Shown here: piece after piece, positions 28,967-37,006 of the stretch | Layout: the number at the start of each line of letters is the position of its first letter | Position numbering within the stretch: position 1 is the stretch's first letter | Source: Devosia sp. 1566 | Lineage (GTDB): Bacteria > Pseudomonadota > Alphaproteobacteria > Rhizobiales > Devosiaceae | Assembly: GCF_004005995.1 (NCBI RefSeq) | Contig: NZ_CP034767.1 | Coordinates: forward strand, 1,984,001 to 2,048,000 | Reading direction: 5' to 3' | Length of the DNA: 64,000 bases | The notes under the pieces: generated by a model | The model's database searches: none | Told to the model about the DNA's origin: nothing | Seen by the model: the letters and a program-made list of their open reading frames with translations, nothing else | Position numbers and translations under genes: made by a program

Positions 28967-29817
28967 TCCCCAATCCCTTTCACAAACGCAAGATTGCGCG
29001 CGGCTAGCTGCACTGGCGTTTCGGCGGCGTTAGCGGCAACATCCTGTTCCACCACAACGGGTCCGGCGAAATTGCCCGCTTGGAGGAAAGCCATCACGCC
29101 GGCGATATCGACAACGCCATCGGGCAGCGGACACATGATGCCGGCGCCGTAGGAATCCGCGATCGAAAGCTCTCCAGCAAGCATCCAGCCCCGCACGACG
29201 GGGTCGACGTTCTTGAGATGCATATAGGCGATGCGGGGGAAGACCTTTTCCATATAGGCGAGCGGGTCCTGCGCCCAAAAGGCGTGATGGCCGGTGTCGA
29301 AGCAAAGGTCAATCTCGGTGTCGTGCAGCAGCCGGTCGATTTGATCCTCCCGCTCCACTGCGGTGCCGACATGTGGATGAAAGCTGAGCTTGAGGCCGAA
29401 CTCACCCTCGACCAGCTGTTGGGCATCCCGGACCATGCCAATCAGCCCGTGCCAAGCCGGCGCATCAAGCACACCCTCCTGCCCTTCAGGATACCAATTG
29501 CTTTCATCCATGATCACGAGGTGCCGTGCGCCAAGCTTGGCAAGCAGGTCCGACAATTCGCGCAGGGTTTGGGTGAACTGCGCAGCAGTCGTGGCATCGC
29601 CAAAAGTGTGCACATGGGTGGCGCCGATCAGCGTCAGCTGGCGTTTGGCCAACTCATCGTTGAGCAGGGCGGCGTCCTTTGGCAAAAAGCCAAACGGCCC
29701 CAGCTCGGTCCCGGCATAGCCAGCCTCTGCCACTTCATCGAGATATTGCTGCCAGGTGTAGCGGTTGCCGGTGGGATAGTTGATGCCCCAGGAACAAGGG
29801 GCGTTGCCGATAAGCAT
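28963..29817 (-). CDS. Sugar phosphate isomerase/epimerase, IolE/IolI-like TIM barrel
   Basis: A 284-residue xylose-isomerase-like TIM barrel. I choose ATG 29817 (MLIGNAPCSWGINYP); a TTG at 29826 overlaps the upstream stop. NAPCSWGI resembles the start of inosose dehydratases, and metal-ligand strands are visible: LGARHLVIMDESNWYPEG, LSFHPHVGTAVE, DLCFDTGHHAFWAQDP and YMHLKNVDP. It may be a 2-keto-inositol dehydratase paralogue or an epimerase acting with the adjacent oxidoreductase. Confidence 0.88.
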   Translation of the reverse strand: MLIGNAPCSWGINYPTGNRYTWQQYLDEVAEAGYAGTELGPFGFLPKDAALLNDELAKRQLTLIGATHVHTFGDATTAAQFTQTLRELSDLLAKLGARHLVIMDESNWYPEGQEGVLDAPAWHGLIGMVRDAQQLVEGEFGLKLSFHPHVGTAVEREDQIDRLLHDTEIDLCFDTGHHAFWAQDPLAYMEKVFPRIAYMHLKNVDPVVRGWMLAGELSIADSYGAGIMCPLPDGVVDIAGVMAFLQAGNFAGPVVVEQDVAANAAETPVQLAARNLAFVKGIGE

Positions 29818-29822
29818 GGTGT

Positions 29823-31229
29823 TCAAGACCTGAGATAGATGGGATTGCTGAGGGCACGACGAATGGGTTGATCGAGCAGATCCGCCCCCTTGAGCTGCCA
29901 GGGCAGTTCGCGGCCCTCGAGCGCGGCGGTGAACTGGTCAACAAGGGCCGCACGGCTCGCCCCGGCGATGATTTCCGCCCGAACGAATTTTTGTGGCGCA
30001 GACAGTGCGACAGTGGTGCGCCAGTCGTCGCTGGTGATCTCGGTGCGGGCGACACGGCCGGCGGCGTCGATCAGCACCAGTTCATCGCCCGCGGCGCCAC
30101 TGACGCGGACGTCGATGGCAGCAAGGCTGGCGGCGGTGCCACCCATCGCGACGGGGCCGGCGCTGATCTCAAGATGCGGGCCGCTCGGGCTTTCAGTGAC
30201 ATAGCCGTGGCCCGACCTCATCGCGGCCAGAACAGCGTCTTCGCTGAGTTGGGGCAGCCAAAGCACCGTGGTCGGACGCGCCAGCACTAGGGGACCCTCC
30301 GGCAGCAGGCGGTCCGGCTGGTGGAAGTCCGACCCGCCTATAGCCGAGAGCTTGAGGCCGGAGGCGAGCCGCTGCTGGTAGCGCTCCAGCGCGATCCAGT
30401 TCCAGGCCAGCCAGGTCGATTGCCACACTTCCTGGCAATCGGCGGCGGGAAATTCGTAGTCCCAGGGAATGGTGGGCTTGTCGTGGTTGATCGACAACAG
30501 CCCGCCACGTCGGTGCACCAGGTCAGCCAGCACATGCGCGTCGGCTGGCGCCGTCATGCGAAAGTCGATCCAGTCATCCACGCCAAAAACATTGGCGTGC
30601 CCCACGGCGGTGGTCACCTCCATGGCGCGCACAAAGATGAGGTCTGTCGAGGATTGCGGGTGAAAATAGCGGCGCTGGCTGATCGTGTTGTGGTCGGCAA
30701 CCGCGAGGAAGTCGAGCCCGGCCTGCCGGGCGGCTGCATGGAGCAGTTCGGGCGCGCCGCGGGCGTCGGAATGGAAGGTGTGGCAATGCAGATCCCCCTT
30801 GTACCATCCGGCCCCTTCCCGCACGGGCGAGGTTCGGGCGGGCTGCGGCGCGAGCTTACGGGGCGTAGCATCGAGACTGATCGTGACGCTGACCTGCGCA
30901 CCTTCGGGCGGAACCTTGTAGAGCCCAAGGACGATGTTCCAGGTGCCGGGCTGGATCTCGCCGTGGATATAACCGGGCGTGGCATCATCGGTGGCGATGA
31001 AGAAGCTCTCACGCGCCCCGCCGCTCCAGCCGCGAAAGCCCTCTTGGGTGGGATAGCCAGTGTCACGCGGATCAAAGGCGCCGAGATCAATGACGCAGTC
31101 CTCGGCCTTGGGGTAAACCAGGGTCACGTCGATGCGCGTTATTCCCTCGGGTACTTCAAAGGGAAGATAGAAATAGGGGTTCCGAGCCTGCTCGGCCGGG
31201 GTGACCCGGGCAATGATGGTCTGGCTCAC
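29823..31229 (-). CDS. PHP-domain metallohydrolase, CehA/McbA-like
   Basis: A 468-residue protein starting at GTG 31229 with a GGGGGAG site. Residues 1-125 form a beta-rich domain that probably covers the active site. The PHP metal-binding motif is GDLHCHTFHSD (H148, H150, H153), followed by ADHNT (D179-H180) and later SINHDKP and GGSDFHQ, all PHP ligand positions. CehA/McbA-type members hydrolyse esters or phosphodiesters with metal ions. No signal peptide is seen. Set in an importer operon, it probably cleaves the imported compound inside the cell. Confidence 0.88.
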   Translation of the reverse strand: MSQTIIARVTPAEQARNPYFYLPFEVPEGITRIDVTLVYPKAEDCVIDLGAFDPRDTGYPTQEGFRGWSGGARESFFIATDDATPGYIHGEIQPGTWNIVLGLYKVPPEGAQVSVTISLDATPRKLAPQPARTSPVREGAGWYKGDLHCHTFHSDARGAPELLHAAARQAGLDFLAVADHNTISQRRYFHPQSSTDLIFVRAMEVTTAVGHANVFGVDDWIDFRMTAPADAHVLADLVHRRGGLLSINHDKPTIPWDYEFPAADCQEVWQSTWLAWNWIALERYQQRLASGLKLSAIGGSDFHQPDRLLPEGPLVLARPTTVLWLPQLSEDAVLAAMRSGHGYVTESPSGPHLEISAGPVAMGGTAASLAAIDVRVSGAAGDELVLIDAAGRVARTEITSDDWRTTVALSAPQKFVRAEIIAGASRAALVDQFTAALEGRELPWQLKGADLLDQPIRRALSNPIYLRS

Positions 31230-32338
31230 GCCGGATTCTCCCCCGCAGCGGGAATACGGTTCTGGGCGCCGTCGAACAAATGCACATGCTCCAGCGAGAA
31301 GCCGAGGGTGACCATTTCATCAAGGTTCAGGTGCTCGTCGGTGAAGATGCGAGCCGTAGCACGCACCCCTTGCCCGCGATCAACGGTGACGAGGCTTTCC
31401 GGACCCATATTCTCGTTGGCGAACAAGGGCGCCGTGATGGTGTTGGCGCTGCCAGGAGTTGCAATGCCGAGATGCTCAGGGCGAACGCCCAAGGTGAGCT
31501 TGGGACCCTGTGCCAGCGCCTTGCCAATGGCGTCGCTCATCGGCAAGGCGGCGATCGTCAGACCATCGGCCGAGAGGCGCAGCATGCCGTCGCCGTGCAT
31601 GCTCTCGACCTCGATCAGGTTCATCGGCGGATTGCCGACGAAGTTGGCCACGAAAGTGGTGGCAGGCCGCCGGTAGATCTCGATCGGTGGGGCGTATTGC
31701 ACGATACGGCCGGCGTCCATGACGGCGATACGGGTGGCCAGCGCCATCGCCTCGGCCTGGTCGTGGGTCACGTAAACGGCGGTGATGCCCATGTCGCGCT
31801 GCAGGTGATTGAGAAAGCCACGGGCTTCGAGGCGCAGCTTGGCGTCGAGGTTGGAAAGCGGCTCGTCGAACAGATAAACCTTGGCCGGATACACCAGCGC
31901 CCGCGCGAGCGAAGTGCGCTGCTGCTGTCCGCCGGAAATCTGGCTCGGCAGCCGGTCGAGCAGCTGGCCGATCTTGAGCACATCGGCCACTTCCTTGGCG
32001 CGCCCGTGCCGGTTGGCAACGGACTCGCCGCGCACCTTGAGTGGATAGGCGATGTTGTCGGCCAAGTTCATATGCGGATAAAGCGCGTAGTCCTGGAACA
32101 CCATGGCGATGTTGCGGTCCTTGGGGTGGAGGCCCGTTACCTCCTCGCCACCGATCAGGATCTGGCCGGAGCTCGGGGTTTCAAGTCCCGCAATCATGCG
32201 CAGCGAAGTTGTTTTACCGCAGCCGGACGGCCCGAGCAGGCAGACGAACTCGCCATCCCCGATATCGAAGCTGACATCGCTCACGGCATTGAACTCGCCG
32301 AAGCGCTTGGTGATGTTCTTGAACTGGACTGATGCCAT
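31226..32338 (-). CDS. ABC transporter ATP-binding protein (MalK/UgpC type)
   Basis: A 370-residue CUT1 ATPase: Walker A GPSGCGKTT near residues 37-45, signature ISGGQQQRTSLARAL, Walker B VYLFDEPLSNLDAKLR, switch His in YVTHDQAEAMALA, and a C-terminal TOBE/regulatory domain (about residues 240-370). It works with the two permeases at 32344-34118. It overlaps the PHP gene by 4 bases, so substrate entry and hydrolysis are encoded in one message. Confidence 0.94.
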   Translation of the reverse strand: MASVQFKNITKRFGEFNAVSDVSFDIGDGEFVCLLGPSGCGKTTSLRMIAGLETPSSGQILIGGEEVTGLHPKDRNIAMVFQDYALYPHMNLADNIAYPLKVRGESVANRHGRAKEVADVLKIGQLLDRLPSQISGGQQQRTSLARALVYPAKVYLFDEPLSNLDAKLRLEARGFLNHLQRDMGITAVYVTHDQAEAMALATRIAVMDAGRIVQYAPPIEIYRRPATTFVANFVGNPPMNLIEVESMHGDGMLRLSADGLTIAALPMSDAIGKALAQGPKLTLGVRPEHLGIATPGSANTITAPLFANENMGPESLVTVDRGQGVRATARIFTDEHLNLDEMVTLGFSLEHVHLFDGAQNRIPAAGENPA

Positions 32339-32343
32339 GTAAC

Positions 32344-33174
32344 CTAAGCCTTGATGCCGCCAAAGAACCGGAAGCCGAACCTCCAGCTGACAAAGAGATA
32401 AAGCGCGATCACCGGCAGCGAGTAGATCAGCGAATAGGCCGCCAACAGCGTCACGATGGGCGTGCCGGCCTCCGAATAGAACGAATAGATCGCGACCGAT
32501 GCGGGCATGTTGCTGTCACTGCGCAAGAGGATGAAGGGGATCAGAAACGAGCCCCAGATATTGACGAAGCTCCACACCACAATGACCACAATCCCCGGCC
32601 GGATCACCGGCAGCGCCACATCGAAAAAGGCCTGCACGGGGGATGCGCCCGCCACCATCGCGCTTTCCTCATAGGACTTGGGGATGGAGTCGATGAAGTC
32701 GCGCAGGATGAACATCGCGGTCGGCAGCAAGCCACCGGCAAAAGTCAGGATGACAGCCAGATGCGTGTCCATGAGCCCGGCGGCCGAGATGATGAGGAAG
32801 ATGGGCACCATCGCTGCCGATCCCGACACCACCGAGGAGAACAGCAGCAAAATATAGGTGACAGCGCCCTTGCCCGGGATGGATGAGCGGCTCAGGGCAT
32901 AAGCGGCAAGCGTTGCCGCGGCACCCACCAGGATCACGCCACCGACTGCCTGGATGAAACTGTTCCAGAGCGCCTGCACCGCATAGGAATTGCCGAACAC
33001 CGTGAAGAAGTTCGACAGTGTCCAGGGGGCCGGCACGGCCAGCCCCAGCTCGGCCCGGGCATTGAAGGGCGCAAACAGGAACCAGAGCAGCGGCAGCGCG
33101 AAGATGACGCCGATCAGCGCGGCCAACGCCGAAAACGCGATGCGACCGACAAAGGCGGGAATGGTGAGGCCCAT
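32344..33174 (-). CDS. Carbohydrate ABC transporter permease, MalG-like
   Basis: A 276-residue inner-membrane protein starting at ATG 33174 (MGLTIPAFVGR), just after the stop of the MalF-like gene; the long frame upstream to 33384 lies inside that gene and is not real. About six membrane segments and the EAA loop YEESAMVAGASPVQAFFDVALPVI. Five bases separate it from the ATPase gene. Confidence 0.92.
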   Translation of the reverse strand: MGLTIPAFVGRIAFSALAALIGVIFALPLLWFLFAPFNARAELGLAVPAPWTLSNFFTVFGNSYAVQALWNSFIQAVGGVILVGAAATLAAYALSRSSIPGKGAVTYILLLFSSVVSGSAAMVPIFLIISAAGLMDTHLAVILTFAGGLLPTAMFILRDFIDSIPKSYEESAMVAGASPVQAFFDVALPVIRPGIVVIVVWSFVNIWGSFLIPFILLRSDSNMPASVAIYSFYSEAGTPIVTLLAAYSLIYSLPVIALYLFVSWRFGFRFFGGIKA

Positions 33175-33176
33175 GC

Positions 33177-34118
33177 TCAGCGCACCTTTTTCTTGCGGCC
33201 GATGCTGAGATAGATCAGCGCAAAAGCCAGGTTGATCAGCATCATGATCACGCCGACGGCCGCACCCTTGCCGAACTGGAAGTCCTGGAAGGCGACCCGG
33301 TAATTGTAGATGGACACCAGCTCCGTCCGATAACTCGGCCCGCCATTGGTGAGCAGAAATGGCGTGAAGGTATTGAACGTCCACATGGTGATGAGGATGA
33401 GATCGGTGACAATATGACCGTGGATCAGCGGCAGCCCGATATCGCGGAACTTTTGCCAGCTCGAAGCACCCGCCACATCGGCCGCCTGGAAGTAGCTGGG
33501 CGGGATCGATGAAAAGGCCGAGCTGAACAGCATCATCGAGAAGGCCGCGCCGCGCCAGGTATTGAAGGCAACGATCACCCAGAACGGCTGCTGAAGGAGG
33601 AAGTCGCCCGGCGGCAGGCCAACGCCTTCAAGGATCATGTTCAGCGTGCCCTGGTCGCGATCGAGAAACGCGAACCAGGCAAAGCCGATGACAACCTCGG
33701 GCAATATCCAGGCGGCAATGACGAAGGTTTCGGTGATGCGCTTGACCCAGGGCGGCACGGTCTGGATCAGCCAGGCCAGCAGCAGGCCAAGCAAAGCCTG
33801 GCCGAGCAGCGCCGAGGCGAGCACGAACTGCGTCGTCAGGATCAGCGAGAAACCGAACTGCCCGCGCTGAAAGAAGGTCGCCGGATCAAACAGGGTGAGA
33901 TAGTTGCCGAGACCAACAAACTCCGGGTTGAGCGCCGTGCGCCCCAGGAGCGTTCGGTTGGTGAATGAAACAAAGATCACCCAGAAGAAGGGCACGATCA
34001 CGAACACCGACACCAGGATCCCTGCCGGCGTAAGGAACGCCGCTCCCGCCCAGTTCGACAAAAGGGCGAAATTGCGGGGCTTGCGCTTGCGGGGAGCTGC
34101 GGTGGTCTCGGTGGTCAT
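33177..34118 (-). CDS. Carbohydrate ABC transporter permease, MalF-like
   Basis: A 313-residue permease with a basic N-terminus (RKRKPRNFALLSNW), about six membrane segments and the EAA-type loop FQAADVAGASSWQKFRDIGLPLI. It follows the binding-protein gene after a 178-base gap that holds a stem-loop and a dispersed repeat, a layout that would lower permease synthesis relative to the binding protein. Confidence 0.92.
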   Translation of the reverse strand: MTTETTAAPRKRKPRNFALLSNWAGAAFLTPAGILVSVFVIVPFFWVIFVSFTNRTLLGRTALNPEFVGLGNYLTLFDPATFFQRGQFGFSLILTTQFVLASALLGQALLGLLLAWLIQTVPPWVKRITETFVIAAWILPEVVIGFAWFAFLDRDQGTLNMILEGVGLPPGDFLLQQPFWVIVAFNTWRGAAFSMMLFSSAFSSIPPSYFQAADVAGASSWQKFRDIGLPLIHGHIVTDLILITMWTFNTFTPFLLTNGGPSYRTELVSIYNYRVAFQDFQFGKGAAVGVIMMLINLAFALIYLSIGRKKKVR

Positions 34119-34209
34119 GCTGGCCCCGCGTAGTCAGAAGTCAAACTAGAGCTCGGCCGCTCTGGCCTGAGGATGAGAGGCTGGCACAAACCCTGTTGCG
34201 CTGACCGGC

Positions 34210-34252
34210 TGGTTCGAGGCTTTGCCCGGGCAAAGCACCTCACGGTGTGAGA
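34210..34252. repeat. Diverged copy of the dispersed palindromic repeat, inverted
   Basis: TGGTTCGAGGC at 34210-34220 and GCACCTCAC near 34235-34243 match the reverse complement of the ends of the element at 10615, including GTGAGGTGC and GCCTCGAACCA. The interior is replaced by GCTTTGCCCGGGCAAAGC (34219-34236), a perfect 18-base palindrome. It lies between the binding-protein and permease genes. Confidence 0.55.
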
Positions 34253-34279
34253 GCAGGCGCGCCGGATTGCTCCCGCGCG

Positions 34280-34292
34280 CCCAGCGCCTGGG
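34280..34292 (-). other. Stem-loop just after the binding-protein gene
   Basis: CCCAG-CGC-CTGGG forms a 5-bp stem four bases after the stop at 34297. With the palindrome at 34219-34236 it makes a double hairpin between the binding-protein gene and the permease genes, as at three other binding-protein junctions in the window. Confidence 0.4.
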
Positions 34293-34296
34293 AGGG

Positions 34297-35646
34297 CTAG
34301 AGCAGACTGACGGTGTTTTCCTCGCCGACGATCGCAATGACCGCCGACCCGTATTGAGCCATTGCATCCTCGGGCGAGAGTTCGCCCGAAACCACCGCTT
34401 CGGTCATGCGCTGGATCTCAGCCGACACCGCATTGTAGTTGGGATCGTTTGGGCGTGCGGTGGTCAGCGGCAGGAGCGCCTGGCTGGTTTCCGTCAGGAA
34501 TGGATTATTGGGAATCTCAACATCGGTACGCGCGGTGATCCGCGGCTGTATCGCCTGGAAGGCGGCTAGCTGCTCGGGCTCGTTCATGAACGACAGGAAC
34601 GCCCATGCCTCGGCGGGTGCATCAGTTGCCGGGTTGATGACAAACCCGGTACCGCCTGAGATGGTGACAAAATCCTGCCCGCGAATGCCAGCGCCGGGCG
34701 CCTTGGCCGGGATCTTGGCCCACCCGAGGACGGCATCACGATCAGGCACTGCGAACTCGGAGCCCTCGGGGGTCACGGAGCGATAGAAATAGTCGCCCTC
34801 AAACAACAGCGCCGTTACGCCGTCGCGGAAATTGGCAAAGGAGCGGTTCCGCCCATCGGCCAGGAGTTGGGCGCGCTGCTCACCCAATTGCTCATCGACA
34901 TAGATGGTCTTGTAAAGGTTGAGCGTATCGAGAATGCCCTGGCTGGCAACAATGAACTTGCCGCTCTCGTCGGTAACACCCTCGCCGGTGCCGAGCAGCG
35001 CCAGCCAATAGCCCTGCATCGTGGTGGCCTCGCCCATGGCAACGCCGGCGTTGAGTTGAATGGGGAAGCTATCCGGCTTGACCTGCTTGATAGCTCGTGC
35101 TGCCGCCAGAATGTCGTCCCAGGAGGCGGGCTGCCAGTTCTCTGCATCGATCCCCGCTTCGCTCAGGATATCCTTTCGCGTATAAAGCATACGCACATCG
35201 GTCCCCAGCGGGATGCCGTAATAATCGCCCTGATATGCCATCAGCGCACGCGATCCCTCCGAAAGCGCCGCCCAGCCCGTCCAACTATCGACCGCTTCAC
35301 CGGCGACCGCGTTCAATGGCTTGAGCAAGCCGCCTTCCACAAAGGAGGGGATCAGGAAGCCATCGAAGGCAGAGACATCGGGACCTGCGCCGGTCGAGAA
35401 ATCCAGCGCCAGCTGCTGGGTGAGCTGCGCGTCCTCGCCGCCGAACTGATTGAGCCGGACATCGACGTCGGGATGCGCCGCTTCAAAAGCCGGGATGACG
35501 CTGTTTTCGATCCACTCGGCCGTGCCGCTGTTAACGCCACCAATCACGCAACGGCAGGTGACATCGAGATCAACGGCAAAAGCCGGAATAGCCGTGGCTG
35601 CTGCCCCGGCCACACCAAGCGCAACTGCACGCCAACGATTGCTCAT
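34297..35646 (-). CDS. Extracellular solute-binding protein of sugar ABC importer
   Basis: A family 1 binding protein of 449 residues starting at ATG 35646 (MSNRWRAV) after a GGGAGG site. The signal peptide ends near AIPAFA (about residue 24). An unusual CRC pair follows at the mature N-terminus (VTCRCVIGG), not placed as a lipobox. Conserved region GGTGFVINPATDAPAEAWAFL. First gene of the importer, PHP hydrolase, barrel and oxidoreductase operon; divergent from the LacI regulator at 35961. Confidence 0.92.
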   Translation of the reverse strand: MSNRWRAVALGVAGAAATAIPAFAVDLDVTCRCVIGGVNSGTAEWIENSVIPAFEAAHPDVDVRLNQFGGEDAQLTQQLALDFSTGAGPDVSAFDGFLIPSFVEGGLLKPLNAVAGEAVDSWTGWAALSEGSRALMAYQGDYYGIPLGTDVRMLYTRKDILSEAGIDAENWQPASWDDILAAARAIKQVKPDSFPIQLNAGVAMGEATTMQGYWLALLGTGEGVTDESGKFIVASQGILDTLNLYKTIYVDEQLGEQRAQLLADGRNRSFANFRDGVTALLFEGDYFYRSVTPEGSEFAVPDRDAVLGWAKIPAKAPGAGIRGQDFVTISGGTGFVINPATDAPAEAWAFLSFMNEPEQLAAFQAIQPRITARTDVEIPNNPFLTETSQALLPLTTARPNDPNYNAVSAEIQRMTEAVVSGELSPEDAMAQYGSAVIAIVGEENTVSLL

Positions 35647-35741
35647 TGCAAAACCTCCCATGTGGTGGCTCCGAATTCTCCGGTAGCCCTATATTGGCCG
35701 GGGCGTCGGACAGTACCTGTGCTCTACCAGCCCAGCGAGAA

Positions 35742-35755
35742 TGAACACGTTATCA
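35742..35755. promoter_or_regulatory. Possible LacI-family operator
   Basis: TGAACACGTTATCA has a central CG and partly symmetric arms (four of six pairs), 96 bases upstream of the binding-protein start in the 314-base divergent region shared with the lacI-type gene. A CTTGACA at 35887-35893 could be a -35 element for the regulator gene, but no good -10 follows. I see nothing else clear in 35647-35960. Confidence 0.35.
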
Positions 35756-35960
35756 CAGAACGTCAATGCGGAGATTCGCAGCCCCGTTTGCGGCCCCATT
35801 GAGCCCCGGCAGCCCAGATGGCATGTATTGGTGACGTTCCAGTGACGATTACCGACGAAAAGCCAGCTCGTGCTCAATGGGCTATTCTTGACAGATCGAC
35901 GCGCTGCGCCCAGAGGTTTGTACACGCTTTCATCTTTTTGGCAGATGACGGGAGGCGCGT

Positions 35961-37001
35961 TTGAACGAATTAGGTGGGGCCCTTCGCGGCAGGGCGACTG
36001 CGGAAATGGTCGCAGCGCGCGCCAATGTTTCGCGGGTTGCCGTGTCCCGCGCCTTTAATCCCCATGCGTCGCTTAAGCCCGCCAAGCGCGAACTGATCCT
36101 GCGCATCGCCAAGGAGTTGGACTACACTCCCGACCGAGCTGCCCGTGCGCTGGTCAGCGGGCGCTCCCACCTAGTTGGCATCATCGTGCCCGACGTCTAC
36201 GCCTATTGGGAAAGCCAGGAGATTGACGCGCTGACCACTGCACTGCAGCACGAGGGTTTTGCCACCCTCCTGTTCAAGACGCGCACCGACTACTCCATGG
36301 ACGAGCAGCTGCTGGCCACGATGCGGGGCCACAACCCAGATTCCGTGATTGCCTTCGTCGAGAATGTCAAGCCGAGCACCTTGGCCCGGTTCATGGGCCG
36401 CGCGGTGCCCATTTATGTGCACTATCCCGCGCCCGGTGCCGCCGACCAGCCCAGCAGCGGCCCTATGCATGACCGGCTCAACGTGTTGCACTGGGATGGG
36501 ATCGATCAGGCGGTTGCCCTGCTGCAGGGTTATGGTGCGCGGCGCATCGCCTATCTTTCGGGAGCGCGCGGATCTCGCGCCAACGCGTCGCGGCAGCACA
36601 CCCTCGAACAGGTGATGGCGCGACGCGGCCTGCCTCCACCAGTCGTGATCAAGGGCGACTATAGCTATGACACCGCCTACCAGGCCACGGTGAACTTCTT
36701 TCGCGTTCGCGACAGCGCGGATGCGATTTTCGCCGCCAACGATGTCGGCGCCTTCGGGGTTATCGATGCGCTGCGTCATGAACTCGGTTTGCGCGTGCCT
36801 CAGGACGTCAAGGTCGTAGGCTTTGACGACATCGCCCAGTCCCATTGGAAAAGCTACAACCTGACCACGGTCAAGTTCGACCTAGACGAGCGGGTCAGTG
36901 CCCTGGTGCGTCTGATTCTGCGCCGCCTTAACGAGCCCGACGCTGCGGGGTTTCACGAAACCCTAAACACCAGGCTCATCGTGCGCGGCACGGTTGGCTG
37001 A
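35961..37001 (+). CDS. LacI-family transcriptional regulator
   Basis: A 346-residue regulator starting at TTG 35961, 5 bases after GGAGG; no ATG alternative keeps the DNA-binding domain. The helix-turn-helix is TAEMVAARANVSRVAVSRAFNP, with the hinge ELDYTPDRAARALVSGRS and a periplasmic-binding-like effector domain. It is divergent from the PHP-hydrolase importer operon and five bases upstream of the DUF5054 gene, so it probably controls both. Confidence 0.92.
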   Translation: MNELGGALRGRATAEMVAARANVSRVAVSRAFNPHASLKPAKRELILRIAKELDYTPDRAARALVSGRSHLVGIIVPDVYAYWESQEIDALTTALQHEGFATLLFKTRTDYSMDEQLLATMRGHNPDSVIAFVENVKPSTLARFMGRAVPIYVHYPAPGAADQPSSGPMHDRLNVLHWDGIDQAVALLQGYGARRIAYLSGARGSRANASRQHTLEQVMARRGLPPPVVIKGDYSYDTAYQATVNFFRVRDSADAIFAANDVGAFGVIDALRHELGLRVPQDVKVVGFDDIAQSHWKSYNLTTVKFDLDERVSALVRLILRRLNEPDAAGFHETLNTRLIVRGTVG

Positions 37002-37006
37002 ACTCC

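Noticed and set aside
34209..34252. GGTTCGA seen as a possible tRNA T-arm
   Set aside because: No acceptor stem, anticodon arm or CCA context; it belongs to the dispersed repeat.
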